Of a stretch of 64,000 nt of DNA, positions 48,607-57,127 are shown piece after piece. This stretch comes from Nocardia terpenica. Lineage in GTDB: Bacteria; Actinomycetota; Actinomycetes; Mycobacteriales; Mycobacteriaceae. The notes beneath the pieces are model-generated. The model saw only the letters and a program-made list of their open reading frames with translations, made no database searches and was not told where the DNA came from. The translations under genes were made by a program, and so were the position numbers. The stretch covers positions 1,302,001 through 1,366,000 of the forward strand of contig NZ_JABMCZ010000001.1 in NCBI RefSeq assembly GCF_013186535.1. The letters are read 5' to 3'. Positions within the stretch are counted from its first letter, which is position 1, and every line of letters starts with the position of its first letter.

Positions 48607-49212
48607 TCAGGCAGCCGTCGCTAGCTTGTGGCCCTGGAGGCGGTGGTGGATCAGCCACACGAGATCGGCAACCACATCGGCCGGCACTCCCTTCACCGAG
48701 AGTTTGAAGGTGTCGTCGTAGCTGAACTCAGCCCCGATGTGTTTCGAGTTCATCGCGTCGTGGGGTTCGTCGCGCCGCCAGTTGCTGTGGTTGGTGTAGG
48801 TCCAGCCCTCGGTGATATCGGCTAGCTCCTGCATCTGCGCGGCGCGATTGGCGGCCCGGTCGTCCGCGGCTTGCTTCTTCGCCTTCGCCGCGGCGAACTC
48901 CTCCCAATACCCCAGCAGCAGTCGTCGTCGGATCTCGGCGGCAATCTTCGCCGCGCCCTTGGCTTTCGAGATCCGGATTGTGTTCTGGAACTTGCGGTCC
49001 GCGTATCCGGAGTAGTCGCCGAACGAAGCCCAGACGACGATCTTGCCGCGGTCGACCGCCTGGGCGAAGCGCTGCCCATCGCCGTCGACGAGCGTGAGGT
49101 GCTGGCTGTCGAGGGAGTAGAGCTTGACCCGGTCGAAGTCGTAGGCGGCGCGCCAGTCGCCGTCGAGGTGGTAAACGATCTCCTGCATGAACGGCTCGTC
49201 GTATTCGCGCAT
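48607..49212 (-). CDS. Protein of unknown function, paralogue of the 54065 product
   Basis: A 201-residue protein: beta-rich N-terminus (KLYSLDSQHLTLVDGDGQRF, KIVVWASFGDYS), then IRISKAKGAAKIAAEIRRRL and a helical region YWEEFAAAKAKKQAADDRAA, then C-terminal strand and helix. The same order and similar residues occur in the 54065 product. No known family. Confidence 0.65.
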   Translation of the reverse strand: MREYDEPFMQEIVYHLDGDWRAAYDFDRVKLYSLDSQHLTLVDGDGQRFAQAVDRGKIVVWASFGDYSGYADRKFQNTIRISKAKGAAKIAAEIRRRLLLGYWEEFAAAKAKKQAADDRAANRAAQMQELADITEGWTYTNHSNWRRDEPHDAMNSKHIGAEFSYDDTFKLSVKGVPADVVADLVWLIHHRLQGHKLATAA

Positions 49213-49243
49213 AGTGAATCTCCCTGTCCTTGAGGTGGTTTCA

Positions 49244-49852
49244 TCAGAAATGAGTTCTGGATGGAGGCTCGGACGCGTCGACCCCGGTGATGGTCTGCGT
49301 CTTCACCAAGTCCTTGCGTGGTCGCCACTCGATCTGGATGTGGCGGTCGCCGAGGTTCAGTCCGAAAGTGATGCCGTCGTCGACGGTCACGATGCCAACC
49401 CACACGACGCCGCGATGCCCGGTCAGCCGGTGGGGCCGGTCGAACTCTCGGACGACCCGAACCTTTTGGCCGACAGTGAGTTCCGTACTTCCGGACGTCT
49501 CAATCGCTCCGTTCTCATGTTGCGGCTGCTCTATCGGGTAGACCCGGACGCCCCAGTCCGCGATGACCTCGGCGGTCGACGGCCGCGGGGCATCGCTGTC
49601 GAGATCGACCGGCGGCTGTATGCCGTAGAGCTCCAGCTCGGCCGCGTGCTCGGCGGCCCTGACTCGCTCGGCGTCTTTCTGCGCTGCGCGCCGAGCGAAA
49701 TACCTTCGGTCGCAAGGTACTTCCCAGTAACACACCACTGGGAAGGTCAGGTATCGAGCGTCAGGGTCCGAGGACTTGAATGCGGCCACACCCACTCGCC
49801 CACAGCGCCTGCACGTGTACTTGATGTGGTTGGTGCTGAAGTCGCCACCCAT
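49244..49852 (-). CDS. Protein with N-terminal zinc-ribbon-like motif
   Basis: A 202-residue protein. KYTCRRCGRVGVAAFKSSDP with VVCYWEVPCDRRY gives two cysteine pairs, a likely zinc ribbon. The C-terminal half (LTVGQKVRVVREFDRPHRLT, GHRGVVWVGIVTV) looks like a small beta-barrel of the KOW/SH3 type. Function unknown. Confidence 0.6.
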   Translation of the reverse strand: MGGDFSTNHIKYTCRRCGRVGVAAFKSSDPDARYLTFPVVCYWEVPCDRRYFARRAAQKDAERVRAAEHAAELELYGIQPPVDLDSDAPRPSTAEVIADWGVRVYPIEQPQHENGAIETSGSTELTVGQKVRVVREFDRPHRLTGHRGVVWVGIVTVDDGITFGLNLGDRHIQIEWRPRKDLVKTQTITGVDASEPPSRTHF

Positions 49853-49855
49853 GGG

Positions 49856-50374
49856 CTAGTCCCAAGCGGCCGAGACAATCTTGCCCTCGGCGATGCCATC
49901 GGTCACTGCGGTGATCTCCACGTTGTCCCGCCAGCTCACAGAGGTGGGTGCGAAGCCGCCGCCGCAGGCCAGCACCAGCCCCGAGCCGCCGAGGGCGATG
50001 ATGGATCCGACCGATTCGATGCGTCTCTTCGACTCGAACCGAGGCTCTTCGAGTACCTGGACGACCCGGATTCGATGCCCCACTCGCAAATGCGCGAACT
50101 GGTCCGGGATGGGCCGCACGATCTCAATCTCGTCGATCTCGCGGTCCGTGGTGGCGACGTAATTGCCTGCCTCGTTGCCCTCCTCCTCGGCCAGTACCTC
50201 CGAGTCGAAGAGTTCGGAGACCGCGTCGTCGTCGAGTTCGTCAAGGTCGTCGGGCAGTTCGTCGTCACCGGCGAGCATCTCGAGCAGTTCCGCCCGGGAG
50301 ACGCGCATCTCGAACTGCTCGGTGGTCGACCAACGGATGACAACTTCCTCGACTGGGGTGGCGGCTGCGGACAT
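49856..50374 (-). CDS. Acidic protein, member of a local three-gene family
   Basis: A 172-residue acidic protein. RWSTTEQFEMRVSRAELLEM then a D/E-rich stretch (LPDDLDELDDDAVSELFDSE) and TTDREIDEIEIVRPIP, then a beta-rich C-terminal part (VGHRIRVVQVLE). The N-terminal pattern recurs in the 50492 and 53079 products. Confidence 0.6.
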   Translation of the reverse strand: MSAAATPVEEVVIRWSTTEQFEMRVSRAELLEMLAGDDELPDDLDELDDDAVSELFDSEVLAEEEGNEAGNYVATTDREIDEIEIVRPIPDQFAHLRVGHRIRVVQVLEEPRFESKRRIESVGSIIALGGSGLVLACGGGFAPTSVSWRDNVEITAVTDGIAEGKIVSAAWD

Positions 50375-50491
50375 GGCTGTACCTCCTTGGTGGGGAATGG
50401 GTTTCGATGGGTGCTCGGACGAGCGCGCCAGTGGTCAGGACCGGGCACGCACCGCGGTGGCGATGCGTGCCCGACTCAAACGGCGGGCGCG

Positions 50492-50734
50492 TTAGAGGAA
50501 CTTGTGCGACACGAAATCGACGTCGCTATCGCGCTCGACGAGGTAGGAGTCCTCTTCGAGGTCACTGAGGTTGTCCGAGAGGATTTCGGCGATCTCGTTG
50601 GGACTCAGCGCTTCCGGGTCGTCGCCGCCCAGCTCTTCCTTGTACTGGTCGATGAACTCTTCCAGCGGCTGCTTGTAGGTGAACTGCTCGGTTGAAGTTC
50701 GGGTCCAGGTGTATTCGATGAACTGCTTGGGCAT
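50492..50734 (-). CDS. Small acidic protein, member of the same family
   Basis: An 80-residue protein: EYTWTRTSTEQFTYKQPLEE then FIDQYKEELGGDDPEALSPN and LEEDSYLVERDSDVDFVSHK. It shares TTEQF-like strand, acidic helix and D.E.V strand with the 49856 product. GGAGGAG lies before the ATG. Confidence 0.6.
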   Translation of the reverse strand: MPKQFIEYTWTRTSTEQFTYKQPLEEFIDQYKEELGGDDPEALSPNEIAEILSDNLSDLEEDSYLVERDSDVDFVSHKFL

Positions 50735-50761
50735 GGGGCTCCTCCTGCGTTGTTGGGGTGG

Positions 50762-51862
50762 TCAGGCCGGCTGAAGTTCGAGGACGCGCATGAGGTCCTT
50801 GCGGGCGATTTCGTCCTTCTTGGCGGTGTCGCCCTCGATGGCGTTGGCCATGTTCCGGTCGGCGCGCGAGACCTTGCTGTTGCCGATGGACGCGAAGTGG
50901 TGGTTGTAGGTGTTGACTGCCTGCAACACACCGAAAGCCGTTCCCGCCCAGGGCTCCACGCGGTTGTCGTGCCGGTACAGGTCGGTCAACTTCTCGCGCT
51001 TGTTGACCACGCGGGTCTTGGCTGCGCCTTCCTTCTCGGGCATCGGAGCCCACTCGCCCAGGAAGTCGTTGAACTGGCGGGTGCTGACCGAGATCCTGCA
51101 CAGCTCACGGATCTCGTCGGCGAAGTCGTCGGCGCTGTCGATGATCAGCTTCAACGCATCGCGGGCCTCGGTGATCTTCAGCTTCGAGTTCTTCGAGTGC
51201 TTGGTCTTGAACCGCAGCCCCGATGCCCGCGCTTCGGCCTCGGCGGCGAACCGGGTGTTGTCGCACACCACCAGCGTGTGTGTCGCCGAATACTGGGTGG
51301 CTAGGGAGCCGTCGTGGGAGGTCCAGGCGAGTAGGTTCGGCCGGAAGTCCACGCCTTCAGCGGTCTTCACCGTGTCCGGGCGTTCGATCTGCACCCACGC
51401 CTGCGCTGACTCACGCAGCAGGCCGGCCGACGTGACGCCAAGCGAGTCGGTACTGGCTGCGAGGCCGTCTGCGGTGATGAGCTGCGCGACCTTGGCCAGA
51501 AGCCATTCCTGGTACTGATGCGGCTCGTAGCCTGCCTTGAAAACACCGAAGTCGTACTTGGTTTCGGAGTGGTAGATCGTCTGGCGACCGGTCTGGGTCA
51601 GGTGGATCATGTACGGCTGCCCGTCCGGGCCGATCCAGTTCCACTCGCCGGTGAGCGTGCTCGGTTCGGCGAACGCGCTGACGCCGGACTTGGCTTCGAA
51701 GTTGAACAGGCGACGGATGATGTCGTCCACCGGGATGAAGCCGGGGTAGTGATTGGGCTCCTCGCCCTGCATGGTCGCCTTGTAGTGCCAGGCGTTTCCG
51801 CGCTTCTCGGTCATTCCGACCAAGATGTTGGTGTTCAGCCATTCCATGGTTTCGCGAGACAT
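50762..51862 (-). CDS. DUF932 phage/plasmid-like protein
   Basis: A 366-residue DUF932 protein (TIGR03299-like). Landmarks are RETMEWLNTNILVGMTEKRG, YPGFIPVDDIIRRLFNFEAK, YSATHTLVVCDNTRFAAEAE and FGVLQAVNTYNHHFASIGNS. AGGGAGA precedes the ATG at 51862. DUF932 proteins are common on phages, plasmids and integrative elements; their function is poorly known, with suggested DNA-related roles. It is the only clear known family in the large leftward block and the largest gene there. Confidence 0.9.
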   Translation of the reverse strand: MSRETMEWLNTNILVGMTEKRGNAWHYKATMQGEEPNHYPGFIPVDDIIRRLFNFEAKSGVSAFAEPSTLTGEWNWIGPDGQPYMIHLTQTGRQTIYHSETKYDFGVFKAGYEPHQYQEWLLAKVAQLITADGLAASTDSLGVTSAGLLRESAQAWVQIERPDTVKTAEGVDFRPNLLAWTSHDGSLATQYSATHTLVVCDNTRFAAEAEARASGLRFKTKHSKNSKLKITEARDALKLIIDSADDFADEIRELCRISVSTRQFNDFLGEWAPMPEKEGAAKTRVVNKREKLTDLYRHDNRVEPWAGTAFGVLQAVNTYNHHFASIGNSKVSRADRNMANAIEGDTAKKDEIARKDLMRVLELQPA

Positions 51863-51929
51863 GGTTTCTCCCTTGGTGTTTGGGTGGTGAGGAATTGGCG
51901 GCCGGTATCCGCCAGGTGAAAGCGAAGGG

Positions 51930-52274
51930 TCAGGCGATGACGTTGTCGTCGGACGGGCGCGGCCACTTGGAGTGGGCGTCCCAGCCTGAGCAGGTGTGCA
52001 TGTGGTCCAGGGCGTGCCGGGCCAGGGTGCCGAGGCTGTCGCCGTCCTCGTGCTGGTAGACCACCGTGCTGCACAGCGTGCAGACCGCGTCCATGGCCAG
52101 GACATCTATGTCCTCGGTCTCGCGGAGGTCCACCCAGTCCAATACGTCCGACAGCGCCGGGGTGATGTGCGGCCGGAGCGGATGGTGAACCGTGACCTGC
52201 ACGGTGTTGGTCCCGCGCAGGTCGTAGAACGGGTCGTAGTTGTGCACCGGGCTGCCGTCGTTGAAGAAGGTCAT
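51930..52274 (-). CDS. Protein of unknown function
   Basis: A 114-residue protein (GTNTVQVTVHHPLRPHITPA). MDAVCTLCSTVVYQHED has a CxxC and HTCSGW a further C, a possible zinc site with HALDHMH. Function unknown. Confidence 0.55.
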   Translation of the reverse strand: MTFFNDGSPVHNYDPFYDLRGTNTVQVTVHHPLRPHITPALSDVLDWVDLRETEDIDVLAMDAVCTLCSTVVYQHEDGDSLGTLARHALDHMHTCSGWDAHSKWPRPSDDNVIA

Positions 52275-52281
52275 TCGCGCC

Positions 52282-52776
52282 TCACCAGCCGCTGTAATCG
52301 AACAGGTCGAAAGCTGTCGGTGCTGGCACGCTCACTTTCCATCGGCGAACGGGCATCGTGAACATCACCCTCGGTGCCGACTCGTCGTCGTGATGGTGCG
52401 CCCACGCAGCAGCCAGCGAATGCTGGCCTGCATCGACGGGTTCGAGCGTCACCGCGGCGTCACCGTCGTATGCCCTACCCACGTAGACGAGTTGGCCGTT
52501 TCCGATCAGCTCGAATGTGCCGTCCACAGGCACGCTGTCTACGCACGGAGCGAGGATCAGGTTGCCCGCCAGGCCAACTCCGGCGAATCGGTGGACTATG
52601 CCGTCGGCATACTCGAGCAGATCGCCATCGAGAGCGCCGCAGTCATGGCACCATTCGGGCTCGTTCCGGCCCTGCTCGAACTCCACTACCCACGCGCGGA
52701 CCATGAGTTCGTCTGCTTCGTCCCACACGGCGCGGGAGGCCGATCCGATGGGCACGATGTCATTGCGTTGTGTCAC
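52282..52776 (-). CDS. Protein of unknown function with CxxC
   Basis: A 164-residue protein. WCHDCGALDGDLLEYADGIV has a CxxC; the rest is beta-rich with an HHHDDE stretch (AAAWAHHHDDESAPRVMFTM). No family recognised. Confidence 0.55.
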   Translation of the reverse strand: MTQRNDIVPIGSASRAVWDEADELMVRAWVVEFEQGRNEPEWCHDCGALDGDLLEYADGIVHRFAGVGLAGNLILAPCVDSVPVDGTFELIGNGQLVYVGRAYDGDAAVTLEPVDAGQHSLAAAWAHHHDDESAPRVMFTMPVRRWKVSVPAPTAFDLFDYSGW

Positions 52777-52797
52777 TTGGCTTTTCCCATGTTTGAG

Positions 52798-52826
52798 CAG
52801 GCCGCGAGCATGAAGCTCGCGGCCTG
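52798..52826 (-). terminator. Intergenic terminator hairpin
   Basis: CAGGCCGCGAGC and GCTCGCGGCCTG are perfect 12-bp arms with a five-base loop, just after the 52852 stop. The T-run is weak. Confidence 0.7.
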
Positions 52827-52851
52827 GCGGGTGGATTGATTGGGGTGACCG

Positions 52852-53082
52852 CTACACGCGGTCGAGGAGCTGCTTCAGCTCGGCTCGGACCTGTCGGAAC
52901 GAGTCGGCTTGGATGACGTCGTCGCACTGGGCGCAGTTGTCGTCGCAGTCATCGAGGGGGCCGTTGATGTGGGCTTCCTCGTCGTAGTAGTCGGCGAGGC
53001 GATCCAGTGCGGAGAGTAGGTCGGAGCCGTGCAGGACAACGAAATCCATCAGCTGCTCGCGCCTGCGGCGGGTGGCGCTCAC
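52852..53082 (-). CDS. Small protein with cysteine motif
   Basis: A 76-residue helical protein with LDDCDDNCAQCDDVIQADSF, a C..C.xC arrangement that could bind metal. Starts at ATGA overlap with the upstream gene. Function unknown. Confidence 0.6.
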   Translation of the reverse strand: MSATRRRREQLMDFVVLHGSDLLSALDRLADYYDEEAHINGPLDDCDDNCAQCDDVIQADSFRQVRAELKQLLDRV

Positions 53083-53300
53083 TCCTCCGCCTCCGTCGAG
53101 ATCGCCTCGATACCAATGACTTCGCGATTCCGTTCGTCGCCAACAACCCGGTCGGAAATGAACTCGAAGTTCTTGCCTTTGCCGAGGAGTTCGAGCAGTT
53201 CCTCGGGATCCCCATCCCAGTCCGCCGGGACCTTCACGGTCCAGATCTCCTCGATCTCGGCGGTGGCCTTCACGGTTACCTGCATGGTCTTGGTCGTCAC
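53079..53300 (-). CDS. Small acidic protein, member of the three-gene family
   Basis: A 73-residue protein: VTVKATAEIEEIWTVKVPAD then PEELLELLGKGKNFEFISDR and VIGIEAISTEAEE. The GTG at 53300 overlaps the previous stop (GTGA); GAGGAG precedes it. The pattern matches the 49856 and 50492 products. Confidence 0.6.
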   Translation of the reverse strand: MTTKTMQVTVKATAEIEEIWTVKVPADWDGDPEELLELLGKGKNFEFISDRVVGDERNREVIGIEAISTEAEE

Positions 53301-53770
53301 CACGTGGTCTCCTCGGGGGTCTTGCGCTGGATCTTGTAACCGAGTTCGCGGAGCCGCGCCTCGTTCTTCAGGGGATGTACGGGCCATTTCGTGCGGCCAG
53401 GAGAAAGCCGGAACCAGTAGTAGTCGCACCGGCAGCTACCGTCCGACTTCGCGCCCCACTCGTAATGGGCGGGATCGCCACATTCGAATGGCGCTCCCTC
53501 ATGGCAAGGGAACTCTTCGCAGTCGATGACCACGACGTCGGCGTGAGAGTCGCTGCGGGTGAGGCGGTTCTCCGCCTCCGGCGCACCGGGGACGGTGCCG
53601 TCGGCTGCGACCGTGCCTTCCTCGGATTCGTTTAGCCAGAGGTGGTACAGCCAGGCCAGCCGTTTGGCGGTCTTCATCGACTCTGCCCTCATTGCGTACG
53701 TGTATGGCTTCTCGCCGTCGTGCCGTTCGGCACCGGAAACGTTGATGGTGAACAGCTTCAGATCTGCCAC
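53297..53770 (-). CDS. Cysteine-containing protein of unknown function
   Basis: A 157-residue protein. FTINVSGAERHDGEKPYTYA then RAESMKTAKRLAWLYHLWLN, CEEFPCHEGAPFECGDPAHY and SCRCDYYWFRLSPGRTKWPV. The five cysteines suggest metal binding. Function unknown. Confidence 0.55.
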   Translation of the reverse strand: MADLKLFTINVSGAERHDGEKPYTYAMRAESMKTAKRLAWLYHLWLNESEEGTVAADGTVPGAPEAENRLTRSDSHADVVVIDCEEFPCHEGAPFECGDPAHYEWGAKSDGSCRCDYYWFRLSPGRTKWPVHPLKNEARLRELGYKIQRKTPEETTW

Positions 53771-54042
53771 CGCACGGCCTCCGTGGCTTCGTTAATCTCG
53801 GCGGCCCAGTCCTGGTCGTGGCTCTCGGTGGCATCCTGCACGACGTCCAGGAACGGAATGTCGTTGAGGCGGGCGAGGTGGAGGACGTCGCGGACGAGGT
53901 CCTCCATGTACTCGCGCAGTTCGCCCGCGTCCTCGACGATCGGATTGCGGATCGGCGCGAAGACGGTCCAGCGATGACCATTGATGGTGGTCAGTGCTCG
54001 CGCGGCGGCCTGACGATTGTGTTCGATTACGTTGCTGCTCAT
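53758..54042 (-). CDS. Small helical protein
   Basis: A 94-residue protein with HNRQAAARALTTINGHRWTV, LREYMEDLVRDVLHLARLND and IPFLDVVQDATE. GGAGAAG precedes the ATG at 54042. The DIPFLD motif is shared with the 43969 product. Function unknown. Confidence 0.55.
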   Translation of the reverse strand: MSSNVIEHNRQAAARALTTINGHRWTVFAPIRNPIVEDAGELREYMEDLVRDVLHLARLNDIPFLDVVQDATESHDQDWAAEINEATEAVRWQI

Positions 54043-54064
54043 GACTTCTCCCTGGGGCGGTGGT

Positions 54065-54646
54065 TTAGGCGGTGGTGAGGTCGGCCGCGAAACGCAGCAG
54101 GTGCTCGGCTTCGTCGTGGGGAAGCTCGAACTGCATTTCGACCGTGGCGCCGTTGATACGGAACTGGCCTCGGTGCGGTGTCTCACCGAAGAGCCAGTAG
54201 CTGGTGTGGCCTGGTTTGTGGGCGTCGATGATCGCGCCGAGCCGTTGGGCAAACTCCTGCCGGTTCGCTAGCTCCAGCTCCCAAGCGAGCTGCTTGGCGT
54301 GCGCCGCCTCGTAGGACTGGAGGTAGGCAGGCAGGAAGCGTTTGCGGATGTCGCGGGCGATCTGCTCGTCGGACCGGGCTGTGCCGATAGTGATTTCGGT
54401 ACGGCCGGCGTCGAGGTTGGGAACGAAATGCGCGCTGTCTCCGAATGTCGGAGAGATCAGAATGCGGGTCTGCCGGTTTCGGCCCGCGCCACGCTGGATC
54501 AGACGAGTCCACATCTGCGCACCGTCATCCCGGGTGATGCGGGCGTCGCTGCCGTCGATGAGGTTGCCTGGTGCACCGAACCATTCGTCGCCGAGGTAAC
54601 CGGCGATCCGGTGGGCTCGCATGTGGAAGGTGTCGCCGTAGTCCAT
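54065..54646 (-). CDS. Protein of unknown function, paralogue of the 48607 product
   Basis: A 193-residue protein. RITRDDGAQMWTRLIQRGAG, then ITIGTARSDEQIARDIRKRF, LPAYLQSYEAAHAKQLAWEL and FRINGATVEMQFELPHDEAE correspond in order to segments of the 48607 product. GGAAGG before the ATG at 54646. Function unknown. Confidence 0.6.
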   Translation of the reverse strand: MDYGDTFHMRAHRIAGYLGDEWFGAPGNLIDGSDARITRDDGAQMWTRLIQRGAGRNRQTRILISPTFGDSAHFVPNLDAGRTEITIGTARSDEQIARDIRKRFLPAYLQSYEAAHAKQLAWELELANRQEFAQRLGAIIDAHKPGHTSYWLFGETPHRGQFRINGATVEMQFELPHDEAEHLLRFAADLTTA

Positions 54647-54648
54647 GG

Positions 54649-55200
54649 TCAGCCTTCCGTGAAGTACTCGGCGACGGCGTATGCGACGTCGCGGTGGGTC
54701 ATCGGAGCCCGGCTGGTGAACTTGCTCGGGCGGGTGAGCGGCTTGCCCCATCGGGTGACGTGATAGGTCCATTCGCCGTGGTACGCCTGACCGGTGATCC
54801 CGCCGCCGATCTTCGAGACGAGGATGTCTAGGCCGCCGTTGACGTTGGTGATGTAGGTTTCCTCGGCCACGAATCCGCAGCCGCAGTCGCAGATGTCGAA
54901 CTCGCCTTCGTCGCGTGCCTCGATGGCGACGTTCTCGACCGCCTCGGGGAGCCTCTCGCCTTGGAAGTGGTAGAGGGCGTGCGCGAGGATGGCGTCAGTG
55001 TCCTCGCCGCGGGAGTATGCGGTCATTAGGACGTTGGCGATGACATCCGATGCGAGAGTTTGGAACTCGTCGGTGTTGTCGAGTTCTTCGATCGCGCGCT
55101 GGTGGCCGCCTGCGCTGGCGCTGGCCAGGATTGCTACCTGACCGAGGTGCGCGGCTTCGACGCGGTCGGCGTAGGTGACGTCGTCGTGAGTGGTGGTCAT
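54649..55200 (-). CDS. Cysteine-cluster protein of unknown function
   Basis: A 183-residue protein. The N-terminal half is helical (DVTYADRVEAAHLGQVAILA); EFDICDCGCGFVAEETYIT gives a CxCxC cluster; C-terminal half is beta-rich. Could bind a metal. Unknown. Confidence 0.55.
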   Translation of the reverse strand: MTTTHDDVTYADRVEAAHLGQVAILASASAGGHQRAIEELDNTDEFQTLASDVIANVLMTAYSRGEDTDAILAHALYHFQGERLPEAVENVAIEARDEGEFDICDCGCGFVAEETYITNVNGGLDILVSKIGGGITGQAYHGEWTYHVTRWGKPLTRPSKFTSRAPMTHRDVAYAVAEYFTEG

Positions 55201-55224
55201 CGGCTTCTCCTCAGCTGCTGGCGG

Positions 55225-55377
55225 TTAGACGAAGACGGGTTCGTGCTGGAAGTTCTCGACGCATTCGTAAATGGAGGGGACTTCGCCGTTCCAGCCCTTG
55301 CGGAAGTTGCCGGTCTGTAGCACGTAGGCGAGATAGTCGTAGGTGTAGATCGTCCGCATTCGTGGTGTTTCTTTCAT
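55225..55377 (-). CDS. Small protein of about 50 residues
   Basis: A 50-residue frame (MKETPRMRTIYTYDYLAYVL, NGEVPSIYECVENFQHEPVF). Either ATG, at 55377 or 55359, may start it; ribosome sites are weak. It fills the gap between two genes and has good codon choice. Function unknown. Confidence 0.45.
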   Translation of the reverse strand: MKETPRMRTIYTYDYLAYVLQTGNFRKGWNGEVPSIYECVENFQHEPVFV

Positions 55378-55469
55378 TTTGTTTCTTGTAAATGTTGTTG
55401 CCGGTAAGGCATTTCGCTCTACGTTGCCGAGCGAGAATAACCAGCAGACATGGACATGAAGGGAGGCAT

Positions 55470-55862
55470 TTACACCCCCTGAAGACGCGCAGGCTTTCGG
55501 ATCGCAGCCATGGTTTCGAATGCATCCGCGATGGCCTGATGAATGAGGCTCGGACCGTTCCCGTACACCCAGTCCTCATGCGTGGCTGGGGAATCGGTGA
55601 GCGGATTGTGGTATCGGCCGTTGTACCAGCCGTATTCGAGGCTCCACACCGACGCCTCGCCCAGCTCCACACCGGCGCGGCTTGCGGTCACCTGTACGCC
55701 GACGAAGCACCACTCGTCGGCGCACCAGCCCGCCATCAGCTCGGGGTCGCACAGGATCGGGTCGTACTTGCGCTCGGGGCTCTCGTCCTCGTCGCCGTAC
55801 ATCCGGGCGTGAATCCGGAATCCGTCGATGACGCCCAGGTCCAGGCGTTCGATGGGTGTCAT
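55470..55862 (-). CDS. Protein of unknown function
   Basis: A 130-residue protein, acidic (MYGDEDESPERKYDPILCDP) and aromatic-rich (CADEWCFVGVQVTASRAGVE). Starts with an ATG overlapping the acetyltransferase stop. No family recognised. Confidence 0.55.
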   Translation of the reverse strand: MTPIERLDLGVIDGFRIHARMYGDEDESPERKYDPILCDPELMAGWCADEWCFVGVQVTASRAGVELGEASVWSLEYGWYNGRYHNPLTDSPATHEDWVYGNGPSLIHQAIADAFETMAAIRKPARLQGV

Positions 55863-56215
55863 TTGATTCCTTCGGGTTTGGGGGCGCGGACCATCGCCTC
55901 AGCGGTGGCGAAGTCGCGCGCCCGGCCACGGTTGGGGACGAATCCGAATCGGCGGTAGAAGGGGCGAAGCCGCGTCACCGCCCCGCCGTATGCGTTGCTG
56001 GGGGTCAGCGCGGTCGGCACGCCCCGTCGGTCAGCCTCGGCCAGGATGCGGTGCATGATCGCGGTGCCGATTCCGCGGTTGCGTTCGCCTTCAGGGACGA
56101 TGAGGCGGGCCGGGATCAGGTAGGTGTCGGCTGCGTGAATCCACAGCGAGACGCCGGGATTCTCGGATTCGATCGCGGCCCGCAGCTCCTCGATCCAGCT
56201 GTCGTCGGGCATCAC
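55859..56215 (-). CDS. GNAT-family acetyltransferase
   Basis: A 118-residue GNAT fold. IVPEGERNRGIGTAIMHRIL is the acetyl-CoA loop and ADRRGVPTALTPSNAYGGAV then FYRRFGFVP is the C-terminal region of the family. The N-terminal part is short, so this is a compact member. It may modify an antibiotic, protein or small molecule. Overlaps both neighbours. Confidence 0.78.
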   Translation of the reverse strand: MMPDDSWIEELRAAIESENPGVSLWIHAADTYLIPARLIVPEGERNRGIGTAIMHRILAEADRRGVPTALTPSNAYGGAVTRLRPFYRRFGFVPNRGRARDFATAEAMVRAPKPEGIK

Positions 56216-57039
56216 GCGGATTCAGCGATGAGGTTGCGGTGGCGGAGATCCAGCACCAGCTCGTCGCCGCGCCAGCGGGCAAGGGTGACGACTGTGCCCA
56301 GGCGGGTGGCGATCCATTCGGGGATGACCTTCTCGCCGAAGTCGCAGGCTGACGGGTCGATCATGTTGGGGTAGCCGCCGCCGTGGCCGTAGTCGATGTA
56401 TCCGCCCCAGGCGAGTTCGTCGATGAGTGCCTCGCCGGCCTCGGTGAGTTCCCACGCTCCGATGGCTTCGCGGACCGCCTTGTGCAGATCCCAGCGGCCG
56501 TAGTCGTCCCAGTGCTCCTGGATCTGCTCCTGTTCGACGGCTGACCATTCCTCCTCGTCGAGGCACGGGTAGCCCTCAAGGGAGTCGAGGACATCGGTCA
56601 GGTCTTCGGGCGCCAGTGAATCGAGATCCAGTGCGAGGTAATCGCAATCGGCGTACGGACCGTCGGAAAGCCCTGCGGCAGTTCCCCACTGCCGGTGCAG
56701 GACGCGGGTGTTCGCGATGCCGATGGCGTCGTCGTAGCCATAGCAGTCCTTGGAGCGGGTGGCATTGATCAGCAGCAGGTCTTTGCCATTTGAGCGCCAG
56801 GACGCCTTGTAGAAGGTGGCGAAGTGGTCGCACCCGCTGTGCCAGTCCTTTCCGTAGGCCCGTGCCATTTGCCCCCGGACCGAGGCGTCGAAGGCATTCG
56901 TCCCACCTCGGTAGTTCTCATCCAAGTAGGTGGTGACTTCGGTGCCGGTCCAATCCCAGCCGACATGCTCGGTGTGGTCGTAGATCCACTGCCGAGCTTC
57001 GTGGATCTGGTCGGAATCCAGCAGTTCGAGAACCTTCAT
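56212..57039 (-). CDS. Protein of unknown function
   Basis: A 275-residue acidic, aromatic-rich protein. YDHTEHVGWDWTGTEVTTYL, DHFATFYKASWRSNGKDLLL and LTDVLDSLEGYPCLDEEEWS stand out. The ATG at 57039 is preferred; 57099 is an alternative. No domain recognised, one of the larger orphan genes. Confidence 0.6.
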   Translation of the reverse strand: MKVLELLDSDQIHEARQWIYDHTEHVGWDWTGTEVTTYLDENYRGGTNAFDASVRGQMARAYGKDWHSGCDHFATFYKASWRSNGKDLLLINATRSKDCYGYDDAIGIANTRVLHRQWGTAAGLSDGPYADCDYLALDLDSLAPEDLTDVLDSLEGYPCLDEEEWSAVEQEQIQEHWDDYGRWDLHKAVREAIGAWELTEAGEALIDELAWGGYIDYGHGGGYPNMIDPSACDFGEKVIPEWIATRLGTVVTLARWRGDELVLDLRHRNLIAESA

Positions 57040-57085
57040 CGAATATCTTTCTGCTCGTTCTTTTACGGTGTAAAGATCGGGGTTC

Positions 57086-57108
57086 AAAAACACCCCCACG
57101 AATGGGGG
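57086..57108 (-). terminator. Intrinsic terminator
   Basis: On the leftward strand CCCCCA-TTCG-TGGGGG is followed by TGTTTTT. It ends the transcript of the gene at 57128. Confidence 0.85.
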
Positions 57109-57127
57109 CGAACTTCAAATCCGATAC

